A stretch of DNA of 64,000 bases from Smaragdicoccus niigatensis DSM 44881 = NBRC 103563 (GCF_000380645.1 NZ_AQXZ01000019.1:124001-188000); one strand, 5' to 3'; shown: positions 25,079 to 34,798, numbered from the stretch's first letter. Notes: generated from the letters alone by a model not told the origin. A program made the numbers and translations.

Positions 25079-25126
25079 CAGTTCCAGCGCCCGACTTGCC
25101 CGATTGAGCTTCAGAAGGACGATCCA

Positions 25127-26395
25127 ATGAACCCCCGCCGAGAATCACGAATCGCACAGTCGCTGCTCGCCGCAGCTGCCGCCATCACGACACTCAGCAT
25201 CGCCGCGCCGGCGATGGCTGGCGCGGTAACGCCCGCGAAGAACTACTGCAAGTCCGTCAACGGCCGCACGATGGCCAGGGGAACCGCCACATGCAGTAGC
25301 ACCAAGGGCGGAAACGTGGCCGTTGCCAACGGCGACGGCGCCAGTGCCGACGCCTCGAACGGTAAGGGAAATCGCGCAACAGCTACAGGAGCCGGCAGCT
25401 CGGCAGTTGCCACCAACGGCGACAAGAACACGGCGACCGCAGACAACGGTGGCGATGCGTACGCCGGCGATGGAAATGGGAACAAGGCCGACGCAAAGGG
25501 GCCTGACAGCCATGCCTACGCAGGCTTTGGCAGCAAGAACACCGCGAGTGCGGTCAATAGTGGACAGGCGTTCGCCGGAGGTGGCGACAACAACGTTGCC
25601 GACGCCGATTATGGGATGGCTTTCGCCGGCGACGCCTGGGGCGAGTGGATCAGTTCGAACAACACGGCGCACGCCAGCAACGGCGGAGTGGCGTTTGCGG
25701 GCAGCGGAAACGGCAACACCGCGACCGCTACCAACTACGCCGAGGCCTTCGCCACTATCGGGAACGGCAACAGTGCCACCGCGGACGGCTTCGAAAGCAT
25801 TGCGGGGGCCGGCGGTGGGACGGAGCCCGACGAGGTAGGCAACAACAACACCGCCAAGGCGACGAACGGCGGCCAAGCGGGCGCATTTGTCGGCAACGGT
25901 AACCAGGCAACCGCCGACGGCACCGGAAGCAGTGCGATGGCCGGCGAAGGCGACACCAACATCGCATCTGCGACGAACGGCGGCCAAGCGGGCGCGCTAG
26001 TCGGAAACGGGAACCAGGCGACTGCCGACGGCACTGGAAGCACGGCGGAAGCCGGCGAAGGCAATAGCAACACCGCGTCAGCCAAGAACGGCAGTGAGGC
26101 ACGGGCCGGCGAAGGGGACAACAATTCCGCGACCGCGGACAACCTCAGCCAGGCAGGTGCCGGCGAGGGCAACTCCAACACGGCATCGGCGGACAACGGT
26201 AGTCAGGCAATGGCCGGTGAGGGCGACGGCAACAGCGCCTCTGCCGACACCGGCAGCCTCGCCCTCGCGGGCCAAGGCGACAACAACACCGCAACCGCAG
26301 TCAATGGTGGCCTTGCCGGCGCGGGCGGCGGTCTCGACGGTCAGACGGCATCCGCGGACGGATGTGGTCCGGCAGCGAACACCACCTGTCCGTAA
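25127..26395 (+). CDS. Secreted 18-residue-repeat protein D
   Basis: 422 residues from ATG 25127, with AAGGA eight bases upstream. The signal peptide ends near AMAGA, followed by the Cys cap NYCKSVNGRTMARGTATC and about 17 repeats with consensus N-T-A-S-A-x-N-G-x-x-A-x-A-G-x-G-x-G. Repeats in the second half are very regular and contain duplicated pairs (NGGQAGAxVGNGNQATADGTGS occurs twice). Tyr-rich inserts are few. It ends ADGCGPAANTTCP with two Cys. Predicted cell-surface or secreted beta-solenoid; function unknown. Confidence 0.8.
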   Translation: MNPRRESRIAQSLLAAAAAITTLSIAAPAMAGAVTPAKNYCKSVNGRTMARGTATCSSTKGGNVAVANGDGASADASNGKGNRATATGAGSSAVATNGDKNTATADNGGDAYAGDGNGNKADAKGPDSHAYAGFGSKNTASAVNSGQAFAGGGDNNVADADYGMAFAGDAWGEWISSNNTAHASNGGVAFAGSGNGNTATATNYAEAFATIGNGNSATADGFESIAGAGGGTEPDEVGNNNTAKATNGGQAGAFVGNGNQATADGTGSSAMAGEGDTNIASATNGGQAGALVGNGNQATADGTGSTAEAGEGNSNTASAKNGSEARAGEGDNNSATADNLSQAGAGEGNSNTASADNGSQAMAGEGDGNSASADTGSLALAGQGDNNTATAVNGGLAGAGGGLDGQTASADGCGPAANTTCP

Positions 26396-26407
26396 CCCTC
26401 CACGGAC

Positions 26408-26442
26408 AATCGGGGCGACGCACTGAGTGCGTCGCCCCGATT
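26408..26442 (+). terminator. Terminator of gene D
   Basis: A 16-base perfect stem starting AATCGGGGCGACGCAC with loop TGA, 12 bases past the stop, followed by CGTTTGG. Confidence 0.85.
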
Positions 26443-26599
26443 CGTTTGGGTTGGTACAGCCGAGCGCCGCGCCGTCATTCAATCGTCTGTCAACCGAATC
26501 GCGTCGCTGCCAATGCCGCGATCGGCGGCATCAGGTTCTTCCATCCACACCCCGATTTGTCCGGATTCGCGTCACGTGGCTGTCGTCGAACGGCGATGA

Positions 26600-26875
26600 T
26601 CTAGGTTATGGCTGTGAACCCACGTGGTGCACCGGCTTCGACGACAACGACAACCGTGCGAGTGTCTCGCGAGCCGGTGGCTATGCAGACGGCGGCAGAA
26701 GCGGCGGCGGGGCGATAACAATGGCGCTGTCACCGTCGGCGATAACCGCACCGCCTACGCCGGAACCACGACCGGCAACAACATCGGCGACGGTACGAGC
26801 AACAACGTAGCCGTCGCTGACTCCGATAACGGCACCGCCGTCGCAGCCGGCGGTAACGCGACCGGCGCGTGCTGA
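26600..26875 (+). pseudogene. Frameshifted relic of the repeat-protein family
   Basis: Family-like sequence in two frames. One frame reads FDDNDNRASVSRAGGYADGGRSGGG; from about 26705 the next frame continues GDNNGAVTVGDNRTAYAGTTTGNNIGDGTSNNVAVAD and ends TAVAAGGNATGAC with the usual terminal Cys and stop. No signal peptide or proper start is found. Upstream, 26474-26496 matches 20 of 23 bases far upstream of gene A (19946-19968), so it was once a full copy. The stop is followed within four bases by the ribosome site of gene E. Confidence 0.65.
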
Positions 26876-26889
26876 CCCAAGGAGCATTA

Positions 26890-27525
26890 GTGAACAAACT
26901 CAGGACATCTCTCGCCACCGCCGGTGTAGCGGGAGTGTTCGCCATTCTTGCCCCTACAACTGCGAGCGCTGCACCCAACTCGCTCTACTCCAGCCAACCC
27001 GGATGCATCTCGGTGAACGGCTCGACCTACACACGCGGAAACGCGGCATGCGAATCGACCCCCGGCGGCAACGTCGCCATCGCGCGAGGCGACGGTGCGA
27101 CAGCCACAGCCAACGATGGGGTGGGAAACCGGGCGTTCGCCACCGGAGCCGGGTCGAGCGCCTACGCGGGTGCCGGAACCGGCAACGTCGCAGTCGCGAC
27201 CAACGGCAGCTCGGCCGGGGCGTATGCCGGTGATTACAACCGAGCGGTCGCAAACGACAACTCCGAGGCCAACGCCAGCTTCGGCACCCGGAACACTGCG
27301 CTCAGCAGTGACGGCAGTCTTGCCGTGGCAAGCGGCGGGCGCCAGAATTATGCAACTGCCCGCGATGGCAGTACCGCGTTCGCGGAGGTCGGCAACCACA
27401 ACACCGCCATTGCGACGAACGGCAGCACGGCAACCGCGGCGTACGGCCATAACAACACCGCGACCGCATCCTCCACTTGCACGGTGTCCGTAATCTACGT
27501 CGACAACACCACCCAAAGGTGCTGA
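26890..27525 (+). CDS. Secreted repeat protein E
   Basis: 211 residues from GTG 26890, with AAGGAG five bases upstream. Signal peptide NKLRTSLATAGVAGVFAILAPTTASA, Cys cap PGCISVNGSTYTRGNAAC then ESTPGGNVAIARGDGA, and about eight shorter repeats (NRAFATGAGSSAYAGAGTG and relatives). It ends STCTVSVIYVDNTTQRC, a terminus with two Cys like A and B. Most divergent full-length copy. It appears to lack its own copy of the shared promoter and may depend on transcription through the relic upstream. Confidence 0.75.
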   Translation: MNKLRTSLATAGVAGVFAILAPTTASAAPNSLYSSQPGCISVNGSTYTRGNAACESTPGGNVAIARGDGATATANDGVGNRAFATGAGSSAYAGAGTGNVAVATNGSSAGAYAGDYNRAVANDNSEANASFGTRNTALSSDGSLAVASGGRQNYATARDGSTAFAEVGNHNTAIATNGSTATAAYGHNNTATASSTCTVSVIYVDNTTQRC

Positions 27526-27563
27526 GCGACAGGGTCACCTACTACCCCGGAGACCGAACGAAG

Positions 27564-27594
27564 ACGAGCCGTGCGGAACATCCGCACGGCTCGT
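27564..27594. terminator. Bidirectional terminator between gene E and leuB
   Basis: A 14-base perfect stem ACGAGCCGTGCGGA/TCCGCACGGCTCGT with loop ACA. It lies 38 bases past the E stop and 13 bases past the leftward leuB stop; TTTCGTC follows on the plus strand. Confidence 0.85.
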
Positions 27595-27607
27595 TTCGTC
27601 AACAGTG

Positions 27608-28615
27608 TTAGAGCAGCGACGCGATCCGGTCGCCGACCTCATGGGTCTTCGCCGGACCGGTGCGGTTCGCAAGATCCTCCGCCACAGCCTTCTCGACTCG
27701 TGCCGCAGCCTCTTTCTCACCGACGTGGTCGAGGAGCATCGAGACCGACAGGATTGCCGCGGTCGGGTCGGCCTTGGCCTGGCCCGCGATGTCCGGAGCA
27801 CTTCCATGAACGGGTTCGAACATCGACGGGTTGGTGCGCGTGGCATCGATGTTGCCCGACGCCGCGAGCCCGATGCCGCCGGTGACGGCCGCCGCGAGGT
27901 CGGTGATGATGTCGCCGAACAGGTTGTCGGTGACGATCACGTCGAAGCGACCCGGGTCAGTGACGAGGTGAATCGTCGCCGCGTCGATGTGCTGGTAGGC
28001 AACATCGACCTCGGGATAGCCCTTCTTGATGTCGTCGACCGTGCGCTGCCACAGCGAACCGGCGAAGGTCAGCACGTTCGTCTTGTGCAGCAGCGTCAAG
28101 TGCTTGCGGCGCGTAACCGCCTTCTCGAACGCAAAGCGCACGATCCGCTCGACGCCGAACCGGGTGTTCACGCTGACCTCGGTCGCGACCTCCTGCGGCG
28201 TCCCGACCCGAAGCGCACCGCCGTTGCCGATGTACGGACCCTCAGTGCCTTCACGGACGACCACGATGTCGATCGGCGGGTTACCCGCGATCGGGCTCGT
28301 GACGCCCGGGTACAGACGCGACGGACGGAGGTTCACGTGGTGGTCGAGCGCGAAGCGGGCCTTCAGGAGGAGGCCGCGCTCCAGGATTCCGCTCGGCACC
28401 GACGGGTCACCGATCGCTCCGAGGAGGATCGCGTCCTGGCCACGCAGTTCTTCGAGAACGCTGTCGGGAAGCAACTCCCCCGTGCGGTGGTACAGCCGGG
28501 CTCCGAGGTCGTACTCGGTCGTCTCGACGTTCGGAACAACCGCGCGAAGAACCTTCAGTGCCTCGGTGATGACCTCGGGGCCGATGCCGTCACCAGCGAT
28601 AACGCCGAGCCTCAT
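27608..28615 (-). CDS. leuB: 3-isopropylmalate dehydrogenase
   Basis: 335 residues, NAD-dependent oxidative decarboxylation of 3-isopropylmalate in leucine synthesis. N-terminus [23 protein letters not shown], metal site [16 protein letters not shown], and the C-terminal signature [24 protein letters not shown]. The short type typical of Mycobacteriales. ATG overlaps the serA stop by four bases (ATGA), so leuB is translated with serA. Confidence 0.96.
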   Translation of the reverse strand: MRLGVIAGDGIGPEVITEALKVLRAVVPNVETTEYDLGARLYHRTGELLPDSVLEELRGQDAILLGAIGDPSVPSGILERGLLLKARFALDHHVNLRPSRLYPGVTSPIAGNPPIDIVVVREGTEGPYIGNGGALRVGTPQEVATEVSVNTRFGVERIVRFAFEKAVTRRKHLTLLHKTNVLTFAGSLWQRTVDDIKKGYPEVDVAYQHIDAATIHLVTDPGRFDVIVTDNLFGDIITDLAAAVTGGIGLAASGNIDATRTNPSMFEPVHGSAPDIAGQAKADPTAAILSVSMLLDHVGEKEAAARVEKAVAEDLANRTGPAKTHEVGDRIASLL

Positions 28616-30198
28616 GCGAGGTTGACGACCGCGAGGAGGCTGGCGTCAACTGCCGCGGCGATCTTCTCGCGCACGTCAGCCGGCACATCCTTGTCGACGC
28701 GGAGCAGGATCGTCGCGAGAGGGCCCTCGGCGTCCTGCGACAGCGCGGCCGCGAGGATGTTGATGCCGGCGTCGCCCAGCGCGGTGCCCAGCTTGCCGAG
28801 CGCACCCGGCCGGTCGCCGTAGTGAACGAGAACGTTCAGACCCTCGGCGCGAAGGTCGAAGTTGCGCCCGTTGATGTTGACGATCTTCTCGACCTGCTGC
28901 GGACCGGTCAGGGTGCCGGCAACGTTTGTGGAGGAACCGTCGGCGTAAACGGCGCGGACGTCGACAACGCTGCGGTGGTTCGGGCTCTCCGACGCCTTGG
29001 TGAGGGTCGCGACGAGGCCGCGCTCCTCGGCGAGAGCCGGGGCGTTGACGAAGGTGACCGAGTCCTCGATGACCGCCGAGAACAGGCCGCGAACGGCCGA
29101 CAGCTTGAGGATCTCGACGTCCTCCGAGGCGAGCTCACCCCGGACGTCGACCGTGAGGCTGACCGGAAGCTCCGTAGACAGCGCGCCAAGCAGGACACCC
29201 GACTTGCGAACGACCTCGAGCCACGGAGCAACTTCGTCGCCGACCGAACCGCCGGCAACGTTGACTGCACCCGGAACGAACTCGCCGGCGAGGCAGAGAA
29301 GAACCGACTTGGCAACGTCCGTACCAGCGCGGTCCTGCGCCTCCGACGTCGAAGCACCGAGGTGCGGGGTCACAACGACCTGCGGCAGCTCGAACAGCGG
29401 GCTGTCGGTGCACGGCTCGGTGTTGAACACGTCGAGGCCGGCCGCGCGGACGTGGCCCGACTTGATGGCGTCAGCGAGCGCCTGCTCGTCGACCAGACCA
29501 CCACGCGCCGCGTTGACGATGACAACGCCCGGCTTGGTCTTGGCGAGGTTCTCCTTGCCAATGAGGCCCTTGGTCTCCGGGGTCTTCGGAAGGTGGACCG
29601 AGATGAGGTCAGCACGCTGCAGCAGTTCGTCGAGCGAAACGAGCTCGATGCCGAGCTGAGCGGCGCGAGCGGCCGACACATAGGGGTCGTACGCGATGAT
29701 CTTGGTCTCGAACGCGGCGAGGCGAGCCGCAAACAGCTGACCGATGCGGCCGAGGCCCACGACACCGACCGTCTTGTCGAAGATCTCGACACCGTTGAAC
29801 TTGCTGCGCAGCCACTTGCCCTCGCGCAGGCTCGCGTCGGCCTGCGGGATCTGGCGGGCGGCCGACAGCATGAGGGTGACGGCGTGCTCGGCAGCGGTGT
29901 GGATGTTCGAGGTCGGGGCGTTGACGACCATGACTCCGCGCGCGGTCGCGGCCGGCACGTCGACGTTGTCGAGGCCGACACCAGCACGGGCGACGATCTT
30001 CAGCTTCGTGCCCGCAGCGAGGACGTCGGCGTCGACAGTCGTGGCCGAGCGAACGAGCAGAGCGTCAGCCTCCGGCACGGCGGCCAGGAGTGCGGGGCGG
30101 TCAGGTCCGTCAACCCAGCGGACCTCGACACCGTCACCGAGGGCGTCAACAGTGGACTGGGCAAGCTTGTCGGCAATCAGAACTACCGGACGAGTCAC
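28612..30198 (-). CDS. serA: D-3-phosphoglycerate dehydrogenase
   Basis: 528 residues, the long actinobacterial form with substrate, NAD, intervening (ASB) and ACT domains. The NAD loop is [17 protein letters not shown], and the active-site His region is [18 protein letters not shown]. The ACT domain near the C-terminus ([21 protein letters not shown]) would bind serine for feedback inhibition. GTG 30198 has AGGAG five bases upstream. First step of serine synthesis; first gene of serA-leuB. Confidence 0.96.
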   Translation of the reverse strand: MTRPVVLIADKLAQSTVDALGDGVEVRWVDGPDRPALLAAVPEADALLVRSATTVDADVLAAGTKLKIVARAGVGLDNVDVPAATARGVMVVNAPTSNIHTAAEHAVTLMLSAARQIPQADASLREGKWLRSKFNGVEIFDKTVGVVGLGRIGQLFAARLAAFETKIIAYDPYVSAARAAQLGIELVSLDELLQRADLISVHLPKTPETKGLIGKENLAKTKPGVVIVNAARGGLVDEQALADAIKSGHVRAAGLDVFNTEPCTDSPLFELPQVVVTPHLGASTSEAQDRAGTDVAKSVLLCLAGEFVPGAVNVAGGSVGDEVAPWLEVVRKSGVLLGALSTELPVSLTVDVRGELASEDVEILKLSAVRGLFSAVIEDSVTFVNAPALAEERGLVATLTKASESPNHRSVVDVRAVYADGSSTNVAGTLTGPQQVEKIVNINGRNFDLRAEGLNVLVHYGDRPGALGKLGTALGDAGINILAAALSQDAEGPLATILLRVDKDVPADVREKIAAAVDASLLAVVNLA

Positions 30199-30311
30199 GT
30201 AGGCTCCTGAAAATCAGTTCGTGGCGATCGGGCTATAGCTTAGTTGGCCCTAATCAGCTATCCAGAGTCCGGTGTCTACTAAGTGGGAAACTCCACTCGC
30301 CGGTGCCGTGC

Positions 30312-30638
30312 TCACAGCACCGGGCCGATCGCGAACTTCGCACCCGGGGTGCGACCCCGGCCCCAACCGAGCTTCTCGCGATAGCTTCCGATCAGCCCGT
30401 TCTCGACGAGATGCGCCTCGTCTCGCAGCGGCGAATCGGCCGGCAGCGGCTGCCGTTCGACCGCCACGAAAAGCGCATCTACCGGGCAATATGCCTCGCA
30501 CATGAAGCACGTTTGGCAGTCGTGCTGCCGGGCGATGACCGGGATGCCGTCCGCGCCCCGATCGAACACCCGCGTCGGGCAGACATCGACGCATTTATCG
30601 CACTCGATGCAGCGCTCCGACGAAACGACCTCGATCAT
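30312..30638 (-). CDS. Two-cluster ferredoxin-type subunit (AprB-like)
   Basis: 108 residues with two [4Fe-4S] motifs, CIECDKCVDVCP at residues 10-21 and CQTCFMCEAYCP about 25 residues later. The remaining 55 residues form a tail that could contact a partner. Start ATG 30638 overlaps the flavoprotein stop by four bases, so the two are made together and probably form an electron-transfer complex. The pairing resembles adenylylsulfate reductase AprAB in layout, though the reaction need not be the same. Confidence 0.82.
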   Translation of the reverse strand: MIEVVSSERCIECDKCVDVCPTRVFDRGADGIPVIARQHDCQTCFMCEAYCPVDALFVAVERQPLPADSPLRDEAHLVENGLIGSYREKLGWGRGRTPGAKFAIGPVL

Positions 30639-32221
30639 GCGGACACCGCCGACTGACTGCGCAGAAATTGTGCCTCCGGCATCGACCACAATTCGTCGAG
30701 ACCACCGGCGATGAGCCGATGCGCCTGGCGCGGGTCTTGCTCGGGAAAGTCCGCCCGCTTGTGCATGCCACGAGTCTCGGTCCGCGTCAGCGCGGCATTG
30801 AACATCCACCGGGCGTGCGCGACCATCGCCGCGGCCTCGCGCGACCGGTAGGTGTCGCCCGCGAGTCCGGAAACGACGCGTCGCCATGCAAGGTTGACCG
30901 AAACCAGAGCCGGCTCCAGCCGGTCCTGTGTCCGGAACAGGTTGGTCTCGTAGGGAATCACCTGGTTCTGCACTTCTCGACGAGCCTCGTCAGCGGTGAT
31001 GTCGCCGCCGCGCCCGAGCGGCCGAAGTCCCGCCTGGCCCGCTGGACGAACGACCCGACTGGCGGCCCGCGCACCCACACTCAGTGCATATCGCGCTGCG
31101 CCGGCACCCGCCCAACTTCCCGACGAAATGGCCCACGCCGAGTTATGGCTTCCGCCGCCGGTGAACCCACCGCAGATGAGCTCCCGGGTTGCGACGTCAC
31201 CGGCGACGTAGAGGCCCGGCACATCTGTCGAGAGGTCCTCGCCGGCGACCCGAACTCCCCCGGTGCCACGCACGGTGCCTTCGAGCAGCATCGTGACCGG
31301 GAAAGGGTCAACGAAGGGATTGATGCCTTGGCGATCGAACGCGAGGAAGAAGTTGGGCTGTCCCGTGCGCATATCGGCCTGCATCTGGGCATCGGCCTTG
31401 TCGATGACGCAGAAGACCGGTTCCGTCAGTAGCGTCCGGGCGATGACCGAGCGGCCGCGCGTACTGCCGGCACCTTCGATTACCGATCCGTCCGCGCGGT
31501 AGAACGTCCCGAAGCTGTAGTAGGCGGTCTTCGTGATCGACGTGAACTTCGGTGCGATCGCATAGGCGTTGGAGAACTCCATTCCGGAGAACACCGCGCC
31601 GACCTCAGCTGCCATCAAAGCCCCGTCGCCGGTGTTGACGTTGCAGCCAAGCGTGCCGGACTGAAACGCGCAGCCGCCGCTCGCAAGGACGACCGCACCT
31701 GCCTTGACCTGGTAGTTCTCGCCCGTCGTCAGGTCGGTTCCGGCTGCCCCCGCGACTGCTCCGGTGCCGTCGGTGAGCAATTCGAGCACGGGACTGTGGT
31801 CGAGAATCCGAACACCCGCACGCTTGACACGTGCCCGCTGCCGACGCATGTACTCCGGACCCTGGACACCTCGACGGATCGGAGTGCCGTCACTGCTCGC
31901 GGGGAACGGGTACTTCCCCACTTCGGCGAGCTCGTTGATACGCGCATACGTCTCGTCGAGCACGCGATCCATCCACTCGTGATCGGCAAGATAGCCGCCG
32001 AGCGCCTCCCGGCTTGCCTTCGCTTTCGCACGAAGTTCGGGCTCCGGCTGGACATACCAAACCCCGGTTCCGGCGGCCGCGGTCGCGCCGCTCGTACCGC
32101 AATATCCCTTGTCCGCGAGGACAACGGAGGCTCCGGTTGCGGCGGCCTTGAGCGCGGCCCAGGTTCCGGCGGGACCACCTCCGACAACGAGAACGTCAGC
32201 GTGCAATTCATAAGTGGACAT
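30635..32221 (-). CDS. FAD-dependent oxidoreductase, fumarate reductase/AprA-like
   Basis: 528 residues from ATG 32221, with AGGAG four bases upstream. The FAD dinucleotide fold is DVLVVGGGPAGTWAALKAA, and the second FAD motif near residue 370 is GLYVAGDVATRELICGGFTGGGSHNSAW, the signature of the SdhA/FrdA/AprA flavoprotein superfamily. The C-terminal helical domain carries NAALTRTETRGMHKRADFPEQDP, also a family mark. The cluster context (sulfonate-type monooxygenase and ABC importer) suggests sulfur-compound redox chemistry; substrate not known. Confidence 0.82.
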   Translation of the reverse strand: MSTYELHADVLVVGGGPAGTWAALKAAATGASVVLADKGYCGTSGATAAAGTGVWYVQPEPELRAKAKASREALGGYLADHEWMDRVLDETYARINELAEVGKYPFPASSDGTPIRRGVQGPEYMRRQRARVKRAGVRILDHSPVLELLTDGTGAVAGAAGTDLTTGENYQVKAGAVVLASGGCAFQSGTLGCNVNTGDGALMAAEVGAVFSGMEFSNAYAIAPKFTSITKTAYYSFGTFYRADGSVIEGAGSTRGRSVIARTLLTEPVFCVIDKADAQMQADMRTGQPNFFLAFDRQGINPFVDPFPVTMLLEGTVRGTGGVRVAGEDLSTDVPGLYVAGDVATRELICGGFTGGGSHNSAWAISSGSWAGAGAARYALSVGARAASRVVRPAGQAGLRPLGRGGDITADEARREVQNQVIPYETNLFRTQDRLEPALVSVNLAWRRVVSGLAGDTYRSREAAAMVAHARWMFNAALTRTETRGMHKRADFPEQDPRQAHRLIAGGLDELWSMPEAQFLRSQSAVSA

Positions 32222-33494
32222 GGATCTCCTTACGGGAGGGAGTGAACTTCGGGAGATAGCGAGCAAAGACGCCGGCGCCGACCGCAGATGCCGCAGCCAG
32301 CGAGGAAAAGGCCGCCGACAGCGGAAACACGACAGCCAACCCGCTGACGACGAGCGGACCGGCGAACCATCCGACGTCGTGCATGAGACGCCAGGCCGCA
32401 AGGTATTCGGCACGCGCATGAGGAGGTGCAGTATCGGCGCCGATCGTCATGATGATTCCGTTGCCGAAACCGTTCCCGAGTCCGAAGACGAGGGCGACCG
32501 CGATCAATGTTGGCGCACTGTGTGCGAATGCGATGAGCACGTATCCCGCACCCAGGGTCGCCACCGATGGCACCGCCACGAACGCCCGACCGAACCGATC
32601 CATGAGGTACCCGGCCGGGTAACCGCACGACATGTCGATCGCGGCCGCGGCTGCGTAGGCGAGGCTCGCAACCGCCGCGCTCAGTCCGATGTGTTCGGCC
32701 CAGAGCGGCAGGACCACGGGAACGGCAGCGCGCGCGGCGCCGAGCAGCACGGAGCCGCTGCCCAGCGTGACGAGCACCGACGAGTTCGCCGCTATGACTC
32801 CGGCTAACGGCACGTGCTGGTCACTGCCCGTGAGGCCATCCGGGTCCGGCTGACGAGCCAGGAGCAATCCCGCGAGGAGGACGCCGACGGCCTGGATGAC
32901 GAAACCACCGCGGATTCCGATCAAGGCGATGAGCCCGGCGCCCGCGACGGGCCCGACGAACATGCCGATCCGGAAGGTGAGCCCGAACGTCGACATGACG
33001 CGCGCGCGATGGCTCAGCGGAACGACGGCCGAGAGGTAACTCTGCCGCGCCAGACCCCACACCGCGTTCGAGACGCCGGTGATCAGGACGCCGACACCGA
33101 GCACCTCGACACTCGGCGCAAAGATGCACAGCACCACGCCGACGACGGCCGTGAAACTGGCCAGCACCAGCGCTTTTCGCTCCCCCAGCCGAGCCACGAG
33201 CACCCCGGACGGCAGGTCGCCGAGCACCATCCCGAGACCTGCGAGCGATGCGACGAGCGCGGCAATCCACACCGGCGCGCCCAGCTCCCGGGCGGCGAGC
33301 GCGACGACCGGAGCCGCCGCGCCCATCCCGATTCCGAACAACGTCGCCGGCACGAAAACCGGCCAGAAGAGTTCGGCGAGATACCGCCGCTCTGCCGATG
33401 GGTGGACCGTCGGGCCTTCCGCTCCTCGCTCGTCCCTCGCTGCGATGCTCAGGTCCTCCTCCTTCCACCCCGGCTCTACTGTGCAGCTGGCCAT
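32208..33494 (-). CDS. MFS transporter of the organosulfur-type cassette
   Basis: About 428 residues with 12 predicted membrane segments. Motifs are LPSGVLVARLGERKALVLA and a second-half PAGYLMDRFGRAFVAV. It overlaps the flavoprotein start by 14 bases and the monooxygenase stop by 19 bases, so all four leftward genes form one operon. ATG 33494 is the only ordinary start available. A strong AAGGAGGAGG lies about 33 bases inside it but is followed by no standard start codon. Probably exports a product or intermediate; substrate unknown. Confidence 0.78.
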   Translation of the reverse strand: MASCTVEPGWKEEDLSIAARDERGAEGPTVHPSAERRYLAELFWPVFVPATLFGIGMGAAAPVVALAARELGAPVWIAALVASLAGLGMVLGDLPSGVLVARLGERKALVLASFTAVVGVVLCIFAPSVEVLGVGVLITGVSNAVWGLARQSYLSAVVPLSHRARVMSTFGLTFRIGMFVGPVAGAGLIALIGIRGGFVIQAVGVLLAGLLLARQPDPDGLTGSDQHVPLAGVIAANSSVLVTLGSGSVLLGAARAAVPVVLPLWAEHIGLSAAVASLAYAAAAAIDMSCGYPAGYLMDRFGRAFVAVPSVATLGAGYVLIAFAHSAPTLIAVALVFGLGNGFGNGIIMTIGADTAPPHARAEYLAAWRLMHDVGWFAGPLVVSGLAVVFPLSAAFSSLAAASAVGAGVFARYLPKFTPSRKEIHVHL

Positions 33495-34798
33495 GCCGCC
33501 GCGGCATCGACCTCGGGCAGTCCGTAGTGCTCGCGCAGCGTTCGGCCTGTGTATTCCGTGCGGAACAGGCCGCGCTTGCGCAGGATCGGCACGACGTGGT
33601 CGACGAAGTCCTCGAGCCCACCGGGCAGGTACGGCGGCATGATGTTGAACCCGTCGGCAGCGCCCTGCTCGTACCAAAGCTGCAGTTCATCGGCGATTTG
33701 CTCAGGCGTACCCGCGAAGGTGCGATGGCCACGTCCACCGCCGAGCCGCGCGATGAGCTGACGAACGGTGAGCTGCTCACGCTCGGCCAGATCCTTCACG
33801 AGCTGGTACCGGCTCTTGTTGCCCTGGATCTCGTTCTCGGGCGGAAGCGGCGGGAGCGGCGCGTCGAGCGCATGCTCGGTGAGATCGACGCCGACCATCG
33901 TCGACAACTGTCGCAGCGCGTAGTCCGGCGAGATCAACGCCGTGAACGACTCCTCGAGTTCGCGGGCTTCGGCTTCCGTCGACCCGATGAACGGCACGAT
34001 TCCGGGCAGCACTTTGAGGTCGTGTCGGCTGCGGCCGAACTTCGGCAGCCGGCACTTGAGGTCGGTGTAGAACTCCTTGCCCTCCTCGAGCGCGCGCTGC
34101 GCGGTGAAGACGGCTTCGGCATATTGAGCGGCGAACTCCTTACCGGTTTCCGAGGAACCCGCCTGTACGAGCAGCGGCCGTCCCTGCGGTGAGCGCGGCG
34201 TGTTAAGCGGACCCTTCACGCGGAAACGCTCGCCGACGTGGTCGATCGGGTGCACCTTCGCCGGGTCGGCGAAGCGGCCCTCCGCGGCGTCGAGCACGAT
34301 CGACCCGGGCTGCCAACTGTCCCACAATTTCAGCGCGACCTGCAGAAACTCGTCCGCACGCTCGTACCGGCGCTGATGCTCGGGGATGCCCTCCAGGCCG
34401 AAGTTCGCGGCTTCGTCCGCTCCGGCCGACGTCACGATGTTCCAGCCCGCGCGACCGCCACTGATGTGATCGAGCGAGGCAAACGCGCGCGCCAGGGTGA
34501 AGGGCTCGTTGTAGCTCGTCGACGCGGTCGCGATCAGCCCCACGTGTTCGGTCGCCGTCGCGATCGCCGTCAGCAGGGTGATCGGCTCGAAGACTGCCAG
34601 GGTGTTGCGCTCGATCCGCGGACCCGCGGCCAGACCGTCGGCGAAGAACACCGAGTCGAGGGTGCCGCGCTCGGCGATCCGGCCGAGGTTCTGAAAGTGC
34701 TCGACGTCGAGAACCGCGCGCTCGTTCGTGCGCGGGTGACGCCAGGCGGCTTCGTGATGGCCGACGCCCATCAGAAATGCGTTCAAGTGGAGGGACAT
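33476..34798 (-). CDS. NtaA/SnaA/DszA-family flavin monooxygenase
   Basis: 440 residues, bacterial luciferase-like TIM barrel. The N-terminus MSLHLNAFLMGVGHHEAAWRHP is diagnostic of the NtaA/SnaA/DszA/SoxA branch, which uses FMNH2 made by a separate reductase to cleave C-S or C-N bonds. Further marks are DHISGGRAGWNIVTSAGADEAANFG and PQGRPLLVQAGSSETGKEFAAQYAEAVF. First gene of the leftward operon, divergent from an ABC importer of the sulfonate type. Desulfonation or cleavage of an organosulfur compound is the best guess. Confidence 0.85.
   Translation of the reverse strand: MSLHLNAFLMGVGHHEAAWRHPRTNERAVLDVEHFQNLGRIAERGTLDSVFFADGLAAGPRIERNTLAVFEPITLLTAIATATEHVGLIATASTSYNEPFTLARAFASLDHISGGRAGWNIVTSAGADEAANFGLEGIPEHQRRYERADEFLQVALKLWDSWQPGSIVLDAAEGRFADPAKVHPIDHVGERFRVKGPLNTPRSPQGRPLLVQAGSSETGKEFAAQYAEAVFTAQRALEEGKEFYTDLKCRLPKFGRSRHDLKVLPGIVPFIGSTEAEARELEESFTALISPDYALRQLSTMVGVDLTEHALDAPLPPLPPENEIQGNKSRYQLVKDLAEREQLTVRQLIARLGGGRGHRTFAGTPEQIADELQLWYEQGAADGFNIMPPYLPGGLEDFVDHVVPILRKRGLFRTEYTGRTLREHYGLPEVDAAAAWPAAQ

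Larger units (their letters stand above)
24676..25126 (+). other. Region between genes C and D
   Basis: Holds the frameshifted tail of C, its terminator, a 15-base palindrome TGTTG-TACTG-CAACA at 24885-24899, and the promoter-like element of D. The rest is unusually rich in A+T for this chromosome. No further gene is seen. Confidence 0.5.

Noticed and set aside
20300-26350. CRISPR-like regular repeats
   Set aside because: The periodicity (about 54-57 bases) is that of degenerate coding repeats in one frame, without identical direct repeats, unique spacers or cas genes.
28822-30210. 462-codon frame opposite serA
   Set aside because: Shadow of a well-conserved gene; composition is Arg/Asp/Val rich as expected for antisense of high-GC coding DNA.
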